DNA of 64,000 nt from Haematococcus lacustris (GCA_030144725.1 JASKMD010000029.1:12258733-12322732); one strand, 5' to 3'; shown: positions 26,712-37,673, counted from the stretch's first letter. A program made the numbers and translations. Notes: generated by a model from the sequence alone, not told the origin.

Positions 26712-27556
26712 AGAGACACATGAACCACTGCTGAGGTAGCTCCAGCTTCACAGCTGCCTCTCCCACCATGTACTGCACTTCAAAGGGACCGACATAACGT
26801 GGCTTCAGCTTACGGACACCGGGTTGAGCAGAATGTCCCCTCATGTTCTGTGTGCTTAGGAGCACCATGTCGCCAGGAGCAAACGTCGCATTACGCCGCT
26901 TCCTATCCGCATACACCTTTTGTCGCTTCTGCGCCTTCTCTAAGCATAGCCTAGCCTGCTCCACAGCTCGCCGTATGTTCAGGACGAACTCATGCGCTCG
27001 TGGCACCTTCTATGGCAGGTCTAGCAGCTCAGCTCTCCGCGGGTGGTAGCCGTAATTCAGGTAGAATGGAGTAAAGCGGGTCGACTCCTGCCTCGCATTG
27101 TTAATGGCGAATTCCACCAGGGGTAACTGTTCTGCCCAGTCCCTCTGATCCGGCCTGATGTAATGTCTTAACATCTCTTCCACCACTCGGTTCATGCGTT
27201 CTGTTTGTCCATCTGTTTGGGGATGATAGGCGCTAGACAGGTTCAATTGTTGAATTGGGGCCCGCGGTCACTGATCACGTCTCTGGGCATGCCATGCAGC
27301 CTGAACACGTGCTCAATGAACAGCTTCGCGTATTGTAGGGCTGTGATGCTCTCCCACGTCTTGACCAGGTGCACCATCTCAGTCAGCCTATCCACAAACA
27401 CCAGAATAGAGTCATACTTCTGTGGCCCACTTGCAGGCAGCTTGACAATGAGGTCCATGGAGACACTGTCCCAGGCCTGCAAGGGTATAGGAAGCGGTTC
27501 CAGCTTGCCAGCAGGCTTCAAGGAGCTGGCTTTGTTCATTTGACATGAGTGGCAGC
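26712..27556 (-). pseudogene. Chromovirus integrase fragment (core and C-terminal part)
   Basis: Minus-strand coding sequence. The segment at 27539-27243 encodes SMDLIVKLPASGPQKYDSIL and ends at ISDRGPQF, giving the first and second catalytic Asp of a DDE integrase. The segment at 27246-27010 starts [20 protein letters not shown] and supplies the catalytic Glu. A small frame break separates the two near 27243. Segment 27006-26712 carries the GPFEVQYMV-type C-terminal fold and is cut by the nested element. The breaks and the missing upstream domains make it a non-functional remnant. Confidence 0.85.
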
Positions 27557-27817
27557 CCCCTGCGACTCATGCCAAGTGAACAAAGCCACTCATACCAAAT
27601 CGTATGCGTAGCACAAAGCGACTCATGCCAAGTGAATAAAGCCAGCCCAGGACCCCCCTGCCCCTCCCCCTGCCCAGGACCCTCCCCCTCCCCCTGCTTA
27701 GGCCCAGCCCCCTGCCCCTGCCCAGGACCAGCCCCCTGCCCAGCCCCCACCTGACCCAGCGCCACGACCCCATGCCCCCCCGGGCAGGTGGCTGGCCACG
27801 ACCCCAGGCCCCCCTAG

Positions 27818-28064
27818 GGCCCCCCGGGCAGGTGGCTGGACTGGGACACCAACCCCTGCCTCAACTTCCAGCGCATTGGGGAGAGCAAGCAGCGCCCCCT
27901 AGAGCTGTGCAGCTGGAAGGACCTGGAGGCTCTGCCCCCCGTTGGCAATGATTACCAGCAGGGCTCTAAGCGGGTCAATGACCAGCTGCCCAAGGTCAGG
28001 CAGCGGCTGCACCGGGCTGCAGAGTACCAGCGGGGCATTGATGGACGGGCGCGCAACAATGCAT
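27818..28064 (+). pseudogene. Fanzor/TnpB-like C-terminal fragment B with TAA stop
   Basis: The plus-strand frame encodes GRWLDWDTNPCLNFQRIGES, then PLELCSWKDLEALPPVG and a basic tail ending GIDGRARNNA and a natural TAA at 28062-28064. The start matches fragment A at 18777-18843, but here the DRD motif reads DWD and the codon aligned to the lysine of PPKGP is TAG (27815-27817), so the copy is decayed. The NPCLNFQRIGES phrase corresponds to the region following the last RuvC motif in TnpB/Fanzor proteins (DRDxNAxxN). Upstream lies CCCTG/CCAGG-rich low complexity. Function of the tail is unknown; family assignment is tentative. Confidence 0.5.
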
Positions 28065-28450
28065 AAGCCCTAGTAGTTTGCACATGATGTTAGCCTTACA
28101 AAGCATTAAGCTGTTAGTTTTGATGAGGTGCCCAGTGGTCTTCAGTTGTTTGGAATGAAAGTGCCACCGGTGTGGGGTTTGTAGTCATCAAGGGTGCAAC
28201 CGAGGCTACCGCAACTTGTTTGTAGTAGCTGAGTGAGATTACCAACAGTCAGACATGTTGTTCCATGTTGAACAGGTTTTGTTTGCCTGTACCTCCAGTG
28301 CCTTGTTGCCTAGGAATGCGCCTGGGGCAAGTGTGAGACCCAGTGGGCAGTCCAGCCAGCCTTACTCCTGTTGCCCAGCTCAGCAGGGCAGGTCACATAT
28401 GCAGCAACAGTTCCACTCAGGCAAATTAGTAACAGTATTTTTGAGATTCA
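28065..28450. other. Intergenic, nothing recognised
   Basis: AT content is higher than in the surroundings. No convincing frame, RNA gene or repeat was seen before the duplicated block starting near 28452. Confidence 0.4.
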
Positions 28451-28451
28451 G

Positions 28452-28746
28452 AGCCTCGGACTTGGTACATAGTCAAATGAAGGCATTGTAAGATTGGGGG
28501 TTGAAACTAAAATTCGTGATTTTGCGCGGTTGGTGAGATACGGCCATGCTACAGTACTGTAGAGGTCTACAGTACTGTCGGGGTACCTCGCGAGTACACG
28601 AAGAGAGCCTCGAACTTGGTACATAGTCTAAAGAAGGCATTGTAAGATCGGGGGTTGAAACTAAAATTCGTGATTTTGCGCGGTTGGTGAGATACGGCCA
28701 TGCTACAGTACTGTAGGTGTCTACAGAACTGTCGGGGTACCTCGCG
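28452..28746 (+). repeat. Tandem duplication of about 150 bp that leads into the palindromic array
   Basis: Two near-identical copies (about 28452-28594 and 28605-28746) each contain GCCTCG(A/G)ACTTGGTACATAG, a unique AT-rich stretch and end in the first CTACAGTACTGTAG units followed by GGGGTACCTCGCGAG. They differ by a few substitutions. Confidence 0.8.
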
Positions 28747-29350
28747 AGAGACCACTTACAGTACTGTAGACATCTACAGTACTGTAGACATCTACAGTAC
28801 TGTAGACATCTACAGTACTGTAGGTACCTCGAGGTACCTCGAGAGACCACTTACAGTACTGTAGATGTCTACAGTACTGTAGACCTCTACAGTACTGTAG
28901 ACACCTACAGTACTGTAGACATCTACAGTACTGTAGACATCTACAGTACTGTAGACATCTACAGTACTTCGAGGTACCTCGAGGTACCTCGAGAGACCAT
29001 TTACAGTACTGTAGATATCTACAGTACTGTAGACCTCTACAGTACTGTAGACACCTACAGTACTGTAGACATCTACAGTACTGTAGACATTTACAGTACT
29101 GTAGATGTCTACATTTACAGTACTGTAGACATTTACAGTACTGTAGACATCTACAGTACTTCTACAGTACTGTAGACACCTACAGTACTGTAGACACCTA
29201 CAGTACTGTAGACATCTACAGTACTGTAGACATTTACAGTACTGTAGATGTCTACATTTACAGTACTGTAGACATTTACAGTACTGTAGACATCTACAGT
29301 ACTTCGAGGTACCTCGAGGTACCTCGAGAGACCACTTACAGTACTGTAGC
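28549..29350 (+). repeat. Palindromic 18-bp satellite, block 1
   Basis: About 35 copies of the 14-bp palindrome CTACAGTACTGTAG are separated by 4-bp spacers, mostly ACAT, ACAC or ACCT in this strand. Interspersed GAGGTACCTCGAGG units (28822-28840, 28970-28992, 29304-29328) are themselves palindromic. The block shows higher-order order: a segment near 29040-29160 recurs at 29180-29300. Confidence 0.95.
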
Positions 29351-29441
29351 CTTTAAGCACTTAGAAAAATTCTGAACATCTCACTTGCATTCAGGCATCC
29401 GTCCAACACTTAGTCGCAGCATCGTGTAGCCGGTATTGCAG

Positions 29442-29810
29442 CGATGGCATCGCACGAGGTTACCCATACTCGCAGCCGCATCTAGCCCATACTCGCAGCC
29501 ACATACTCGGCAATCAACCTCGCGGCCACACAGCTGGTCCACAGATGGCATCGCACGAGGTTACCCATACTCGCAGCCACATCTACCCCATACTCGCAGC
29601 CACATACTCGGCAATCAACCTCGCGGCCACACAGCTGGTCCAGCAGCGCAGAAGCATACCTGTGAGGCAGCTCGGTGCGAGGATCTCACCTCGCAGCCAG
29701 CCTCGCAGCCATTTTCCTCGCAGCCAGCCTCGCAGCCAGTTTCGCATCCAGCCTCGCAGCCAGCCTCGCAGCCAGCATCGCAGCTAGCCTCGCGGCCAGT
29801 TTCCTCGCAA
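29442..29810 (+). repeat. 102-bp tandem duplication followed by a CCTCGCAGCCAG 12-bp minisatellite
   Basis: GATGGCATCGCACGAGGTTA starts at 29442 and again at 29544, each followed by CCCATACTCGCAGCCACAT and TCAACCTCGCGGCC. From about 29690 to 29805 the 12-bp unit CCTCGCAGCCAG is repeated about nine times with small changes. No gene is supported. Confidence 0.8.
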
Positions 29811-30128
29811 CGATTCTCCGCAATTATCGCAAGCATTGATGCACCAACGCAAGGCAGGTGCAACGTGTTGTGAGCAGCGAAGAGGCCAGACGGACCATGG
29901 TAAGAGCTTAGGACCAAGGTAAGAGCTTAGAAGGAGCTAGCATTGCGCAGCATAGCCCTTAGTATCCAGCCTAACCGCTACCACACCTGGTTGCTGCAGG
30001 CCTTACAATCACGCCTAGTACCTCCCTGTTCACCACCCCCTCCCAGTCCCCCTCACCACCACCACCACCACCACCACCACCATTTCATCACCTCCCACAA
30101 CGTTCCCACTGTTGCCTCCCTTGTGTTG

Positions 30129-30275
30129 CAGCCCAGCCCAGCCCAGCCCAGCCCAGCCCAGCCCAGCCCAGCCCAGCCCAGCCCAGCCCAGCCCAGCCCA
30201 GCCCAGCCCAGCCCAGCCCAGCCCAGCCCAGCCCAGCCCAGCCCAGCCCAGCCCAGCCCAGCCCAGCCCAGCCCA
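30129..30275 (+). repeat. (AGCCC)n pentanucleotide array
   Basis: About 29 perfect copies. The same motif forms the longer array at 53215-53528. Confidence 0.97.
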
Positions 30276-30960
30276 ACCCAACCCTACTCTCCCACCCTGC
30301 ACTTCCTACTGAGGTGAGGACAAAGGAAGGTGGGTTGTAATGGAGGGCTGCTACACCTGCCCCTCCATCTGCCAGCTCTACATCTCCCTACTCTAATGGT
30401 GAGTGCATCTAGTACCCATGTCCAATGTTTGCTTCGTTACACAAATCGTCACATCATTGCCGCAGGTCTTGTGCACCTACACGTGAGACTATCAATGCGC
30501 TCCCCACTTCTCTCGCCCTCCCCATGGACCTCCCCTTCCCTTCCCCCTCTTCCTCCCCGTCACCTCTCCCCTGACATCCCAGCAGCCAGGAGAAAGCCCA
30601 CCCCACCCACCCTCTTCCCACCCCTCCCTTCCCCCTCTCCCTCCCTCTCCCCTCCCATACTTGTCAAGCCTACCCTTCACCTCTCCCACCCTTCGATTGA
30701 CGTGGCATCGCAACCCCCACCTCACCCCACCTTCCCTTCCCTAAACCCTACACTCCCCACCGCAGTCCCACCCCACTGGCGCATGGGATATGTTGCCTGG
30801 TGTGAGCAGGTAGGAGGCCAGGAGGACCACAAAGGTAAGGCCACGGTGATAGCTAACACAGTGCCCAGCCTGGTCACCCTACCGCGCGTGCACGCCCCTT
30901 GGTTGCAGGTCTGATGGGTCACCTCCCCTCCACTTTCCCTATACAACCACCCCCTCCCAA
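30276..30960. other. No gene recognised; C/T-rich sequence
   Basis: Pyrimidine-rich sequence with long open frames of Pro/Ser/Leu composition and no recognisable protein. It joins the AGCCC array to the CCCCCG array. Confidence 0.4.
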
Positions 30961-30966
30961 TTCATC

Positions 30967-31135
30967 CTCCCCCGCCCCCGCCCCCGCCCCCGCCCCCGCC
31001 CCCGCCCCCGCCCCCGCCCCCGCCCCCGCCCCCGCCCCCGCCCCCGCCCCCGCCCCCGCCCCCGCCCCCGCCCCCGCCCCCGCCCCCGCCCCCGCCCCCG
31101 CCCCCGCCCCCGCCCCCGCCCCCGCTCCCTCCCCC
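30967..31135 (+). repeat. (CCCCCG)n hexanucleotide array
   Basis: About 27 copies of CCCCCG, followed to about 31330 by degenerate CCCACC/CCCAAC and CCTCCC simple sequence. Open frames in all phases (poly-Pro-Ala, poly-Gly) are artefacts of the repeat. Confidence 0.97.
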
Positions 31136-31426
31136 GCCCCCACCCCCACCCATGCCCCCACCCACCCCAACCCATGCCCCCAACCCATGCCCCCACCCAC
31201 CCCAACCCATGCCCCCAACCCAACCCACCCCCGCCCAGCCCAACCCGGTTGAGCCTCCCGCCTCCCCACCTCCCGCCTCCCTGCCTCCCGCCTCCCCGTC
31301 TCCCGCCTCCCTGCCTCCCACCTCCCGCCTTCCACATCTACCTCCCCTCCCCGCCTTCACTCTTCCACTCCCCCCCCCTTCACTCAGCAGCCAAAAGGTA
31401 GGTAAGTGCTACAGTGCCCCTACTAT

Positions 31427-31513
31427 ATCTGCTGCTGCTGCCACTGCTGCTGCTGCTGCTGCCACTGCTGCTGCTGCTGCTGCCCCTACTGCTGCTGCTG
31501 CTACCCCCCTACT
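31427..31513 (+). repeat. CTG-rich array, left part (interrupted by Gypsy)
   Basis: TGCTGCTGC runs broken by CCAC and CCCCCCTACT. The array continues after the Gypsy insertion at 37156; the target duplication CTACT belongs to this repeat. Confidence 0.95.
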
Positions 31514-31793
31514 TGCAACGGTTTGCATGCATGCTTGTCCATGCAGCCCGGCAGCGGTGGTATTTTTACATGTCATGCACGGTTAGATATCATCTGTTTT
31601 CTGCATGGAACCTTCTAGATATGTGAGACGGTGTGAGCTACCCTGTTATAAGCACAGAACAGTTGTTTATGGACATTCCGTGTAAGACGCAAGTGCGTGT
31701 CACCGTTCTCCCGGATTCCTGTGGCTTCTCCCCGTTACATTTTGGTGCCCTCAATCGGGACAAACCGCCTTAACTACGGAGACTAGAGACTTG

Positions 31794-32714
31794 ATGGAGG
31801 AACTATCGCCCATTGCGTATCAAGTCTCCGAGCTCATGCGCCAAGTCGGCGAGCTCACTCTTTTGACCGGCAGCCTGCGGCAGCAATTCGAGCACTTCGT
31901 CACAACGCAGCCCGTTGCTACCCCCGCTTCAACACCTCTAGAACTTTCTGGACAGTCCGCCCCTCCCGCCCCTCCCGCAGCCACCTCCGTTCCGCTACCT
32001 TTTCGGCCCCCTCCACCACCGTCCTTCTGTGGGACCCCCAACGCGGACGCGGGTCAATGGCTGTGGCGCATCGACAACCATTTTGACCTTTTCGCCATGC
32101 CTGCCCAACAACGGCTGTTGGCTGTTGCTTCCTACCTCGACGGCGCTGCCCTCACCTGGTACCGCAGCCTGCTGTCCAGCCAGGCCCTCAGCTCTTGGGA
32201 CAGTTTCAAAGCCAGTTTCACGCGCCAGTTTACTCCTGTGAACCAGCAGCGGCATGCAAGGGATCAGCTGGCAGCCTGCCATCAGATCACATCAGCCCGG
32301 CAATACATCATGGAGTTCAGCAATCATTGCCTCCTCATCTCTGACTTGTCTCCTGCTGAGAAACTGGATCGTTTCCTTAGAGGTCTCAAGCCGGCTGTGA
32401 GGCGGGAGCTGGAGCTGAGGGAGCCTACCTCTTTTGAGGAGGCTGCCGCCATGGCTGACCGCGTTGATGCTATCACCTTTGGCAGCCGCCCACGCCTCCT
32501 CAAGCTCCCGGAATCTGAACCGGTGGCTGCCATGGAGCTTGATGCCCTGCAGGTCAGCAAGGGCCCCCGCTTATCAGCGGCTGAGCGCCAACAACTGCGT
32601 GATTTGGGAGCTTGCTTCTATTGCCGCAAGCCTGGCCACCTAATGAAGGACTGTCCCAACAAGCCACCACGCCCAAACGACGTTGGGGGCGTGCGGGAGG
32701 CAGCCCGCCGCTGA
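31794..32714 (+). CDS. Gypsy Gag with CCHC zinc knuckle
   Basis: 306 residues from the ATG at 31794. The N-terminus has a short coiled coil ([20 protein letters not shown]). The retrotransposon-gag domain follows, with the usual [12 protein letters not shown] and [20 protein letters not shown] blocks (about residues 80-140) and a C-terminal helix set with [19 protein letters not shown] single zinc knuckle [14 protein letters not shown] (CX2CX4HX4C, about residues 272-285) binds RNA. The frame ends at TGA 32712-32714, about 40 bases after a canonical slippery heptamer, so Gag is the main product and Gag-Pol arises by -1 shifting. The first in-frame codon of the open frame (TTG at 31791) is ignored in favour of ATG. 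Confidence 0.93.
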   Translation: MEELSPIAYQVSELMRQVGELTLLTGSLRQQFEHFVTTQPVATPASTPLELSGQSAPPAPPAATSVPLPFRPPPPPSFCGTPNADAGQWLWRIDNHFDLFAMPAQQRLLAVASYLDGAALTWYRSLLSSQALSSWDSFKASFTRQFTPVNQQRHARDQLAACHQITSARQYIMEFSNHCLLISDLSPAEKLDRFLRGLKPAVRRELELREPTSFEEAAAMADRVDAITFGSRPRLLKLPESEPVAAMELDALQVSKGPRLSAAERQQLRDLGACFYCRKPGHLMKDCPNKPPRPNDVGGVREAARR

Positions 32715-35700
32715 GCCCACCATCCCTTCTGCCACCCTCTTCCTTAACTCCTCGCTTTGAGCTGGCTCCTCGTGTTCCCTACCACCTACCTCAACTCCCC
32801 GCTCCTCTTCCTCGGCCTCCTCCCCTTCGTCCTCCTCCACCTCCTCTTCCTCGGGCTCCTTCTCCCCGGCCTCTTCCCCCTCCTCTTCGGCCTCTTCTCC
32901 GTGCCCCCTACTGGCTACCCACACTCCCTCTTCCTCCTACACCACAACCCTCTCTTCCCTCTCCACGTTTCCGTGCCCCGCTCTTCTGCCTTACTGCGCC
33001 CTGCCAGGCCCGCGGTGCTAAGTGCCCTCCACGCAGCCCCCTTCCTCAGCAGTCAGCTCAGCCCATGGGCAGCTCCAAGTCTCCGGGACAGCCTACTCTG
33101 GCTGTAGAGTCCTCCCCATGCCCATCCGCACCTGTGGGCAGTGGTACTCCGTGTCACTCCTCGTCGCCTAGCCTGTCAGAGCCCCTAGTCATGTCGTCGC
33201 TCTCCGTGGACTCCAAGCCTTTCATCCTCCATGGAACCTTCTCTGGACACCGTGCTCGTTTCCTGCTGGACAGTGGTGCCACGGGCAACATTGTCAGCAG
33301 CCGCTTCTTGCAGCAAGCCGGCCTGCGCATGGCGGGCAAAGCTGCTCCTGGCCGTCTGCTCCTTCCTGGGCCCTCCCCTTCCTACCTTCCCACCTACGAG
33401 CTTTCCCACTGCACGGTACACCTCTCTACCTACCATGATCGGGTGCCTTTCGTTATGGCTGATATCAGCAACGCCGACTACGATGTGGTGTTGGGCAAGC
33501 CATGGCTCACAGCGAAGAACCCTGATATTGACTGGCCTCTCGAGCGCATCACTCTCCGCCATGCCGGGGCCGTACACACCCTAGCTGCTCCACCTTCTCC
33601 TGCCCCCAACCCCTCAGCCTCCCAGCTGTTGTCACCTGCGCGCTTCCGCAAAGCCGCCCGCAAGGACGCCGTATTCGTGGCAGTTCTCACGGACTCAAGT
33701 CCTCCCTTTTCACCCTCTCCAGCTGTGCCCTCCTCCCACACTTCAACCTCAACCTCCCCGCCACCTGCTCAACCACAGTGGCCCCCTTCTCTTTCCCCAA
33801 GCGCTACCGCCCTACTATCTGAGCACATCGAGGTCTTTCCCAAGGAGCTTCCATCCGTGCATGATCTACCACATCGCTCTGTTGATCATGTGATCCAGCT
33901 GGAATCCGGCACCCCTCCCAACCGCCCTGTCTATCGCATGTCTCAAGAGGAGCTAGACGAGCTCAAGCGGCAACTGGACGAACTCCTAGCCAAGGGCTAC
34001 ATCAGGCCATCCACGTCACCTTTTGGCTCTGCAGTCCTCTTTGTGCGCAAGAAAGACGGGAGCCTGCGCTTGTGCGTAGACTACCGGGCCCTAAACCAGC
34101 TGACCATCAAGAATCGCTATCCCCTTCCCCGCATTGACGACCTCCTGGACCAGCTGGCTGGTGCTACAGTCTTTTCCAAGATTGACCTCAAGTCTGGGTA
34201 CCATCAGATCCGAGTGGCCGAGGCTGACATCCACAAGACAGCATTCCGTACCCGCTACGGCCACTATGAATACACCGTCATGCCATTTGGCCTGTGCAAC
34301 GCTCCCGCCACCTTTCAACGCCTCATGAACGACATCTTCCGCCCACACTTGGATCAGTTTGTACTAGTCTACCTGGACGACATTCTCATTTACTCCCGGT
34401 CTGAGGCTGAGCACCTGGAGCACCTCCGCACCGTTCTAGGCCTCCTTCGCCAACACCAGCTATATGCCAACCTCTCCAAGTGCGCCTTCTTCCTTCCCTC
34501 TATGGACTTCCTGGGTCACATCATCTCGGCTGCGGGCATCCATCCTGACCCAGCTAAGATTCGTGCCATGGTTGAATGGCCGGTACCCCGCAATCTCAAC
34601 GACCTCCGCTCTTTCCTCGGCAGTGCCAATTACTATCGTCGCCACATCCACCACCATGCCCACCTCATCCTTCCCCTCACCAACCTCCTCAAGGCCGAGA
34701 CACCATGGTCATGGGGCCCAGAACAACAAGAGGCTTTTGAGCGTGTCAAAGCTGCCCTAGCTAGCAACCCCGTGGTGCGCCCCCCAGACTTCTCCCGGCC
34801 TTTCACCGTGAAGACGGATGCGTCGTTGTATGCCATTGGAGCAGTGCTATCACAACGGGACGACAATGGCGCTGAGTACGTCGTGGCATATGAGTCACGC
34901 AAGCTTCAGCCCGCGGAGATCAACTACCCTACCCACGATCGCGAGCTACTCGCTGTGGTGCATGCCCTTAATCTTTGGCGTCACTACCTTCTGGGTCGGC
35001 CTTTCACCATTGAGACGGACAACTGCCCGATCACTCACATCATGACCCAACCGCATCTCAGCGCTCGACAACTTCGTTGGACCCAACTGCTGGCCCCTTA
35101 CTCCTTTACCCTGGTGCACAAGGCTGGCAAGACACACATTGTGCCAGATGCGCTCTCCCGACGGCCTGACTACCAGTTATCAGCCCTCTCCGTTGCCACC
35201 CCGGACTCTGCCTTCTTCGCTACCTATGACCACCATGCCTCACAAGACGCCGCCTACCAAGCAGCTTTTTCTCATACTCTTTCCCACAACCCCTCTGGCC
35301 CCTCCTCTTGGCACCTACGAGTCATAGATGGGCGCTTAGATACAGCTTCTGAGCCCCCCCGCCTCTACGTCCCAGCCTCACCTCTCCGCTCCCAGTTGCT
35401 CCATGAGGCGCATGATGCAGTCACCTCGGCTCATCTAGGCCGTGCCAAAACCCTGGAACGCTTGCAGCGACACTTCTATTGGCCCCAAATGGAGCAGACA
35501 GTGCGCGAATATGTGAGGACCTGCGACCAGTGCCAACGGAACAAGGCCACCAACCAAGTTCCTCCTGGGCTGCTTCAACCTCTTCCCATTCCCAACCGCA
35601 ACTGGCAACATGTCAGTATGGATTTCATCGGCCCCCTTCCTCCTACTTCGCACGGCTACGACATGATCGTTACAGTTGTGGACAAGTTAAGCAAGATGTT

Positions 35701-36928
35701 ACACCTCATCCCTACCACTGCCACTGCCACCGCCCCTGACATCGCCAAGCTTTTCTTCGACCATGTTTTCAAGCACCATGGGCTACCTGAGGCAATTGTC
35801 TCTGACAGAGATCCAAAGTTTACTTCGGACTTCTGGACATCCCTTTTTCACCTCACCGGCACTCGCCTACTCATGTCCTCTGCCTACCATCCCCAAACAG
35901 ACGGGCAATCAGAGCGCGCCAACCGGACAGTGGAGGATATGCTACGACCATACATCAACCACCACAAGACAGATTGGGACCAGCATCTAGCCGCTGTGGA
36001 GTTTGCATACAACAGCTCTACCCATGTTGGCACAGGCTTCTCCCCTTTCTACCTCAATTACGGCCACCACCCCCGCACACCTGAGGCTTTGTTGCAGCCC
36101 CCCTCCACTCTTGTTCCCAGCCCCGCTGCTGACGCCTTTGTCACCACCATGCGCTCCAACATCGACACAGCCAAGGCAGCCCTGCAGCGTGCGGTTGACA
36201 AGCAAAAGCAACAGGCGGATAAGCACCGCCGTCATCTTGAGTTCAATGTGGGCGATAAGGTGCTCCTCTCTACTGCCACCCTTAACCTCAAGACGCCCAG
36301 CAACAGCGCCAAGCTACAACCCCGCTATGTTGGCCCCTTCAAGGTTCTGACCAAGATATCACCTGTGGCTTACAAGCTGGACCTACCCACCACGATGAGA
36401 ATCACACCCACCTTCCACATCTCCAAGCTGCGGCCGTACCTTACCACCAGCTCCTTCCCTGACCGCCATGTTGACCTGCAACCACTACCCCAACTGGAGG
36501 ACGGTGAGGAGTACTTCACCATTGAAGCCATCTTGGGACGACGCTGGAATGACTCCCAGCATGCTTTTCAATACCTTGTGAAGTGGAAGGGCTACGACGA
36601 CTCGTTCAACTCGTGGGAATGGGGCCCAGCATTGGCCGAACAAGAGGACGTGGCTGCGATGATCAGAGACTACACGGCTCGCCACCACGTACCTCCAGAC
36701 AAGCCGGTAGACGACGACCCTGCATGCCAGATTTGCGCGAGCCGCGCTAGCCACCCTCCCATGTTACTTTGCGACAAGTGTGACCAAGGTTATCACATCA
36801 CCTGCCTCACTCCACCTTTACGTAGTGTTCCTAAAGGAGCATGGCTATGTCATGAGTGCAGGCGGAACAGTGTGCGGAGGTCACGACGGTTAAATGTTTC
36901 GGGGCGCAACATTTCAGGGAGGGGGTGA
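32612..36928 (+). CDS. Gypsy Pol with chromodomain and C-terminal PHD finger
   Basis: The open frame is 1,438 codons; translation probably enters it by -1 shift at 32672-32678. Order, with approximate residues: Pro/Ser/Leu-rich linker (25-190); protease [12 protein letters not shown] (218); reverse transcriptase 420-650 with [12 protein letters not shown] (586); RNase H with [14 protein letters not shown] (731) and [12 protein letters not shown]; integrase zinc site ([25 protein letters not shown], 940-975); integrase core Asp in SMDFIGPLP (1002), Asp in IVSDRDPKF (1063) and Glu in TDGQSERAN (1100); GPFKVL C-terminal fold; chromodomain [19 protein letters not shown] (1301-1360); and a C4HC3 PHD finger ([25 protein letters not shown]; 1372-1417). 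All catalytic residues are present. Both end modules read histone tails in other proteins, so they may jointly steer integration. Confidence 0.95.
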   Translation: MLLLPQAWPPNEGLSQQATTPKRRWGRAGGSPPLSPPSLLPPSSLTPRFELAPRVPYHLPQLPAPLPRPPPLRPPPPPLPRAPSPRPLPPPLRPLLRAPYWLPTLPLPPTPQPSLPSPRFRAPLFCLTAPCQARGAKCPPRSPLPQQSAQPMGSSKSPGQPTLAVESSPCPSAPVGSGTPCHSSSPSLSEPLVMSSLSVDSKPFILHGTFSGHRARFLLDSGATGNIVSSRFLQQAGLRMAGKAAPGRLLLPGPSPSYLPTYELSHCTVHLSTYHDRVPFVMADISNADYDVVLGKPWLTAKNPDIDWPLERITLRHAGAVHTLAAPPSPAPNPSASQLLSPARFRKAARKDAVFVAVLTDSSPPFSPSPAVPSSHTSTSTSPPPAQPQWPPSLSPSATALLSEHIEVFPKELPSVHDLPHRSVDHVIQLESGTPPNRPVYRMSQEELDELKRQLDELLAKGYIRPSTSPFGSAVLFVRKKDGSLRLCVDYRALNQLTIKNRYPLPRIDDLLDQLAGATVFSKIDLKSGYHQIRVAEADIHKTAFRTRYGHYEYTVMPFGLCNAPATFQRLMNDIFRPHLDQFVLVYLDDILIYSRSEAEHLEHLRTVLGLLRQHQLYANLSKCAFFLPSMDFLGHIISAAGIHPDPAKIRAMVEWPVPRNLNDLRSFLGSANYYRRHIHHHAHLILPLTNLLKAETPWSWGPEQQEAFERVKAALASNPVVRPPDFSRPFTVKTDASLYAIGAVLSQRDDNGAEYVVAYESRKLQPAEINYPTHDRELLAVVHALNLWRHYLLGRPFTIETDNCPITHIMTQPHLSARQLRWTQLLAPYSFTLVHKAGKTHIVPDALSRRPDYQLSALSVATPDSAFFATYDHHASQDAAYQAAFSHTLSHNPSGPSSWHLRVIDGRLDTASEPPRLYVPASPLRSQLLHEAHDAVTSAHLGRAKTLERLQRHFYWPQMEQTVREYVRTCDQCQRNKATNQVPPGLLQPLPIPNRNWQHVSMDFIGPLPPTSHGYDMIVTVVDKLSKMLHLIPTTATATAPDIAKLFFDHVFKHHGLPEAIVSDRDPKFTSDFWTSLFHLTGTRLLMSSAYHPQTDGQSERANRTVEDMLRPYINHHKTDWDQHLAAVEFAYNSSTHVGTGFSPFYLNYGHHPRTPEALLQPPSTLVPSPAADAFVTTMRSNIDTAKAALQRAVDKQKQQADKHRRHLEFNVGDKVLLSTATLNLKTPSNSAKLQPRYVGPFKVLTKISPVAYKLDLPTTMRITPTFHISKLRPYLTTSSFPDRHVDLQPLPQLEDGEEYFTIEAILGRRWNDSQHAFQYLVKWKGYDDSFNSWEWGPALAEQEDVAAMIRDYTARHHVPPDKPVDDDPACQICASRASHPPMLLCDKCDQGYHITCLTPPLRSVPKGAWLCHECRRNSVRRSRRLNVSGRNISGRG
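32672..32678 (+). promoter_or_regulatory. -1 programmed ribosomal frameshift site (CCCAAAC)
   Basis: In the gag frame this reads C CCA AAC, a canonical X XXY YYZ heptamer, within the 100-base gag/pol overlap and in the correct direction for entry into pol. A GC stem (GCGGG at 32693-32697 with CCCGC at 32704-32708) lies 14 bases downstream and could stimulate slippage. Confidence 0.7.
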
Positions 36929-37155
36929 ATGCAACGGTTTGCATGCATGCTTGTCCATGCAGCCCGGCAGCGGTGGTATTTTTACATGTCATGCACGGTT
37001 AGATATCATCTGTTTTCTGCATGGAACCTTCTAGATATGTGAGACGGTGTGAGCTACCCTGTTATAAGCACAGAACAGTTGTTTATGGACATTCCGTGTA
37101 AGACGCAAGTGCGTGTCACCGTTCTCCCGGATTCCTGTGGCTTCTCCCCGTTACA

Positions 37156-37673
37156 CTACTGCTGCTGCTGCTGCCCCCCCTACTGCTGCTGCTGCCCCCC
37201 CTACTGCTGCTGCTGCTGCCACTGCTGCTGCTGCTGCTGCTGCCCCTGCTGCTGCTGCTGCTACCCCCCTACTGCTGCTGCTGCTACCCCCCCTACTGCT
37301 GCTGCTGCTACCCCCCCTACTGCTGCTGCTGCTGCCCCCCCTACTGCTGCTGCTGCTGCCACTGCTGCTGCTGCTGCTACCCCCCCCTACTGCTGCTGCT
37401 GCTGCCCCCCTACTGCTGCTGCTGCTACCCCCCCTACTGCTGCTGCTGCTACCCCCCTACTGCTGCTGCTGCTGCCCCCCTGCTGCTGCTGCTGCTACCC
37501 CCCTACTGCTGCTGCTGCTGCCCCCCTGCTGCTGCTGCTGCTACCCCCCCCTACTGCTGCTGCTGCTGCCCCCCTGCTGCTGCTGCTGCTGCCCCCCCCC
37601 CCTGCTGCTGCTGCCCCCCCCCCCTGCTGCTGCTGCCCCCCCCCCTGCTGCTGCTGCCACCCATGCTGCTGCT
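37156..37673 (+). repeat. CTG/poly-C array, right part
   Basis: Alternating (CTG)4-6 and C6-C10 blocks with TACTGC joins. It continues the array at 31427-31513 and passes directly into the palindromic satellite at 37674. Long Cys/Leu/Ala frames are artefacts. Confidence 0.95.

Larger units (their letters stand above)
19475..27556 (-). mobile_element. 5'-truncated chromovirus (Ty3/Gypsy) split by a nested TIR element
   Basis: Read on minus, the remaining parts are the integrase zinc-binding end (CHSCQMNKAS near 27550), the integrase core (27539-27010), the integrase C-terminal part (27006-26712), then a 6.6 kb insertion (20114-26704 plus 7-bp duplication), the tail with chromodomain (20113-19822), a polypurine tract and one LTR (19668-19475). 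Gag, protease, reverse transcriptase and RNase H are missing. The nested insert has the duplication CTTCACT on each side, and removing it rejoins one integrase frame. The truncated edge near 27556 abuts short inverted and direct copies of the same zinc-finger stretch. Confidence 0.85.
31514..37155 (+). mobile_element. Full-length Ty3/Gypsy chromovirus, 5,642 bp, identical LTRs
   Basis: The 226-bp LTRs (31514-31739 and 36930-37155) start TGCAACGG, end CCGTTACA and are identical by eye. The target duplication CTACT is at 31509-31513 and 37156-37160, inside a CTG array. A possible primer site, TGGTGCCCTCAATCGGG, begins 4 bp inside the 5' LTR. A polypurine tract (AGGGAGGGGGTGAA, 36917-36929 region) abuts the 3' LTR and overlaps the pol stop codon. 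Gag and Pol are open and linked by a -1 frameshift site. The polyprotein has protease, RT, RNase H, integrase, chromodomain and PHD finger. This is a recent, probably autonomous insertion. Confidence 0.96.

Noticed and set aside
28549..29350. CRISPR array
   Set aside because: The repeats are regular, but the spacers are only 4 bp and nearly invariant, and the genome is eukaryotic.
30949..31360. Gly-rich or Pro-Ala proteins over the CCCCCG array
   Set aside because: Simple-sequence artefact in all frames.
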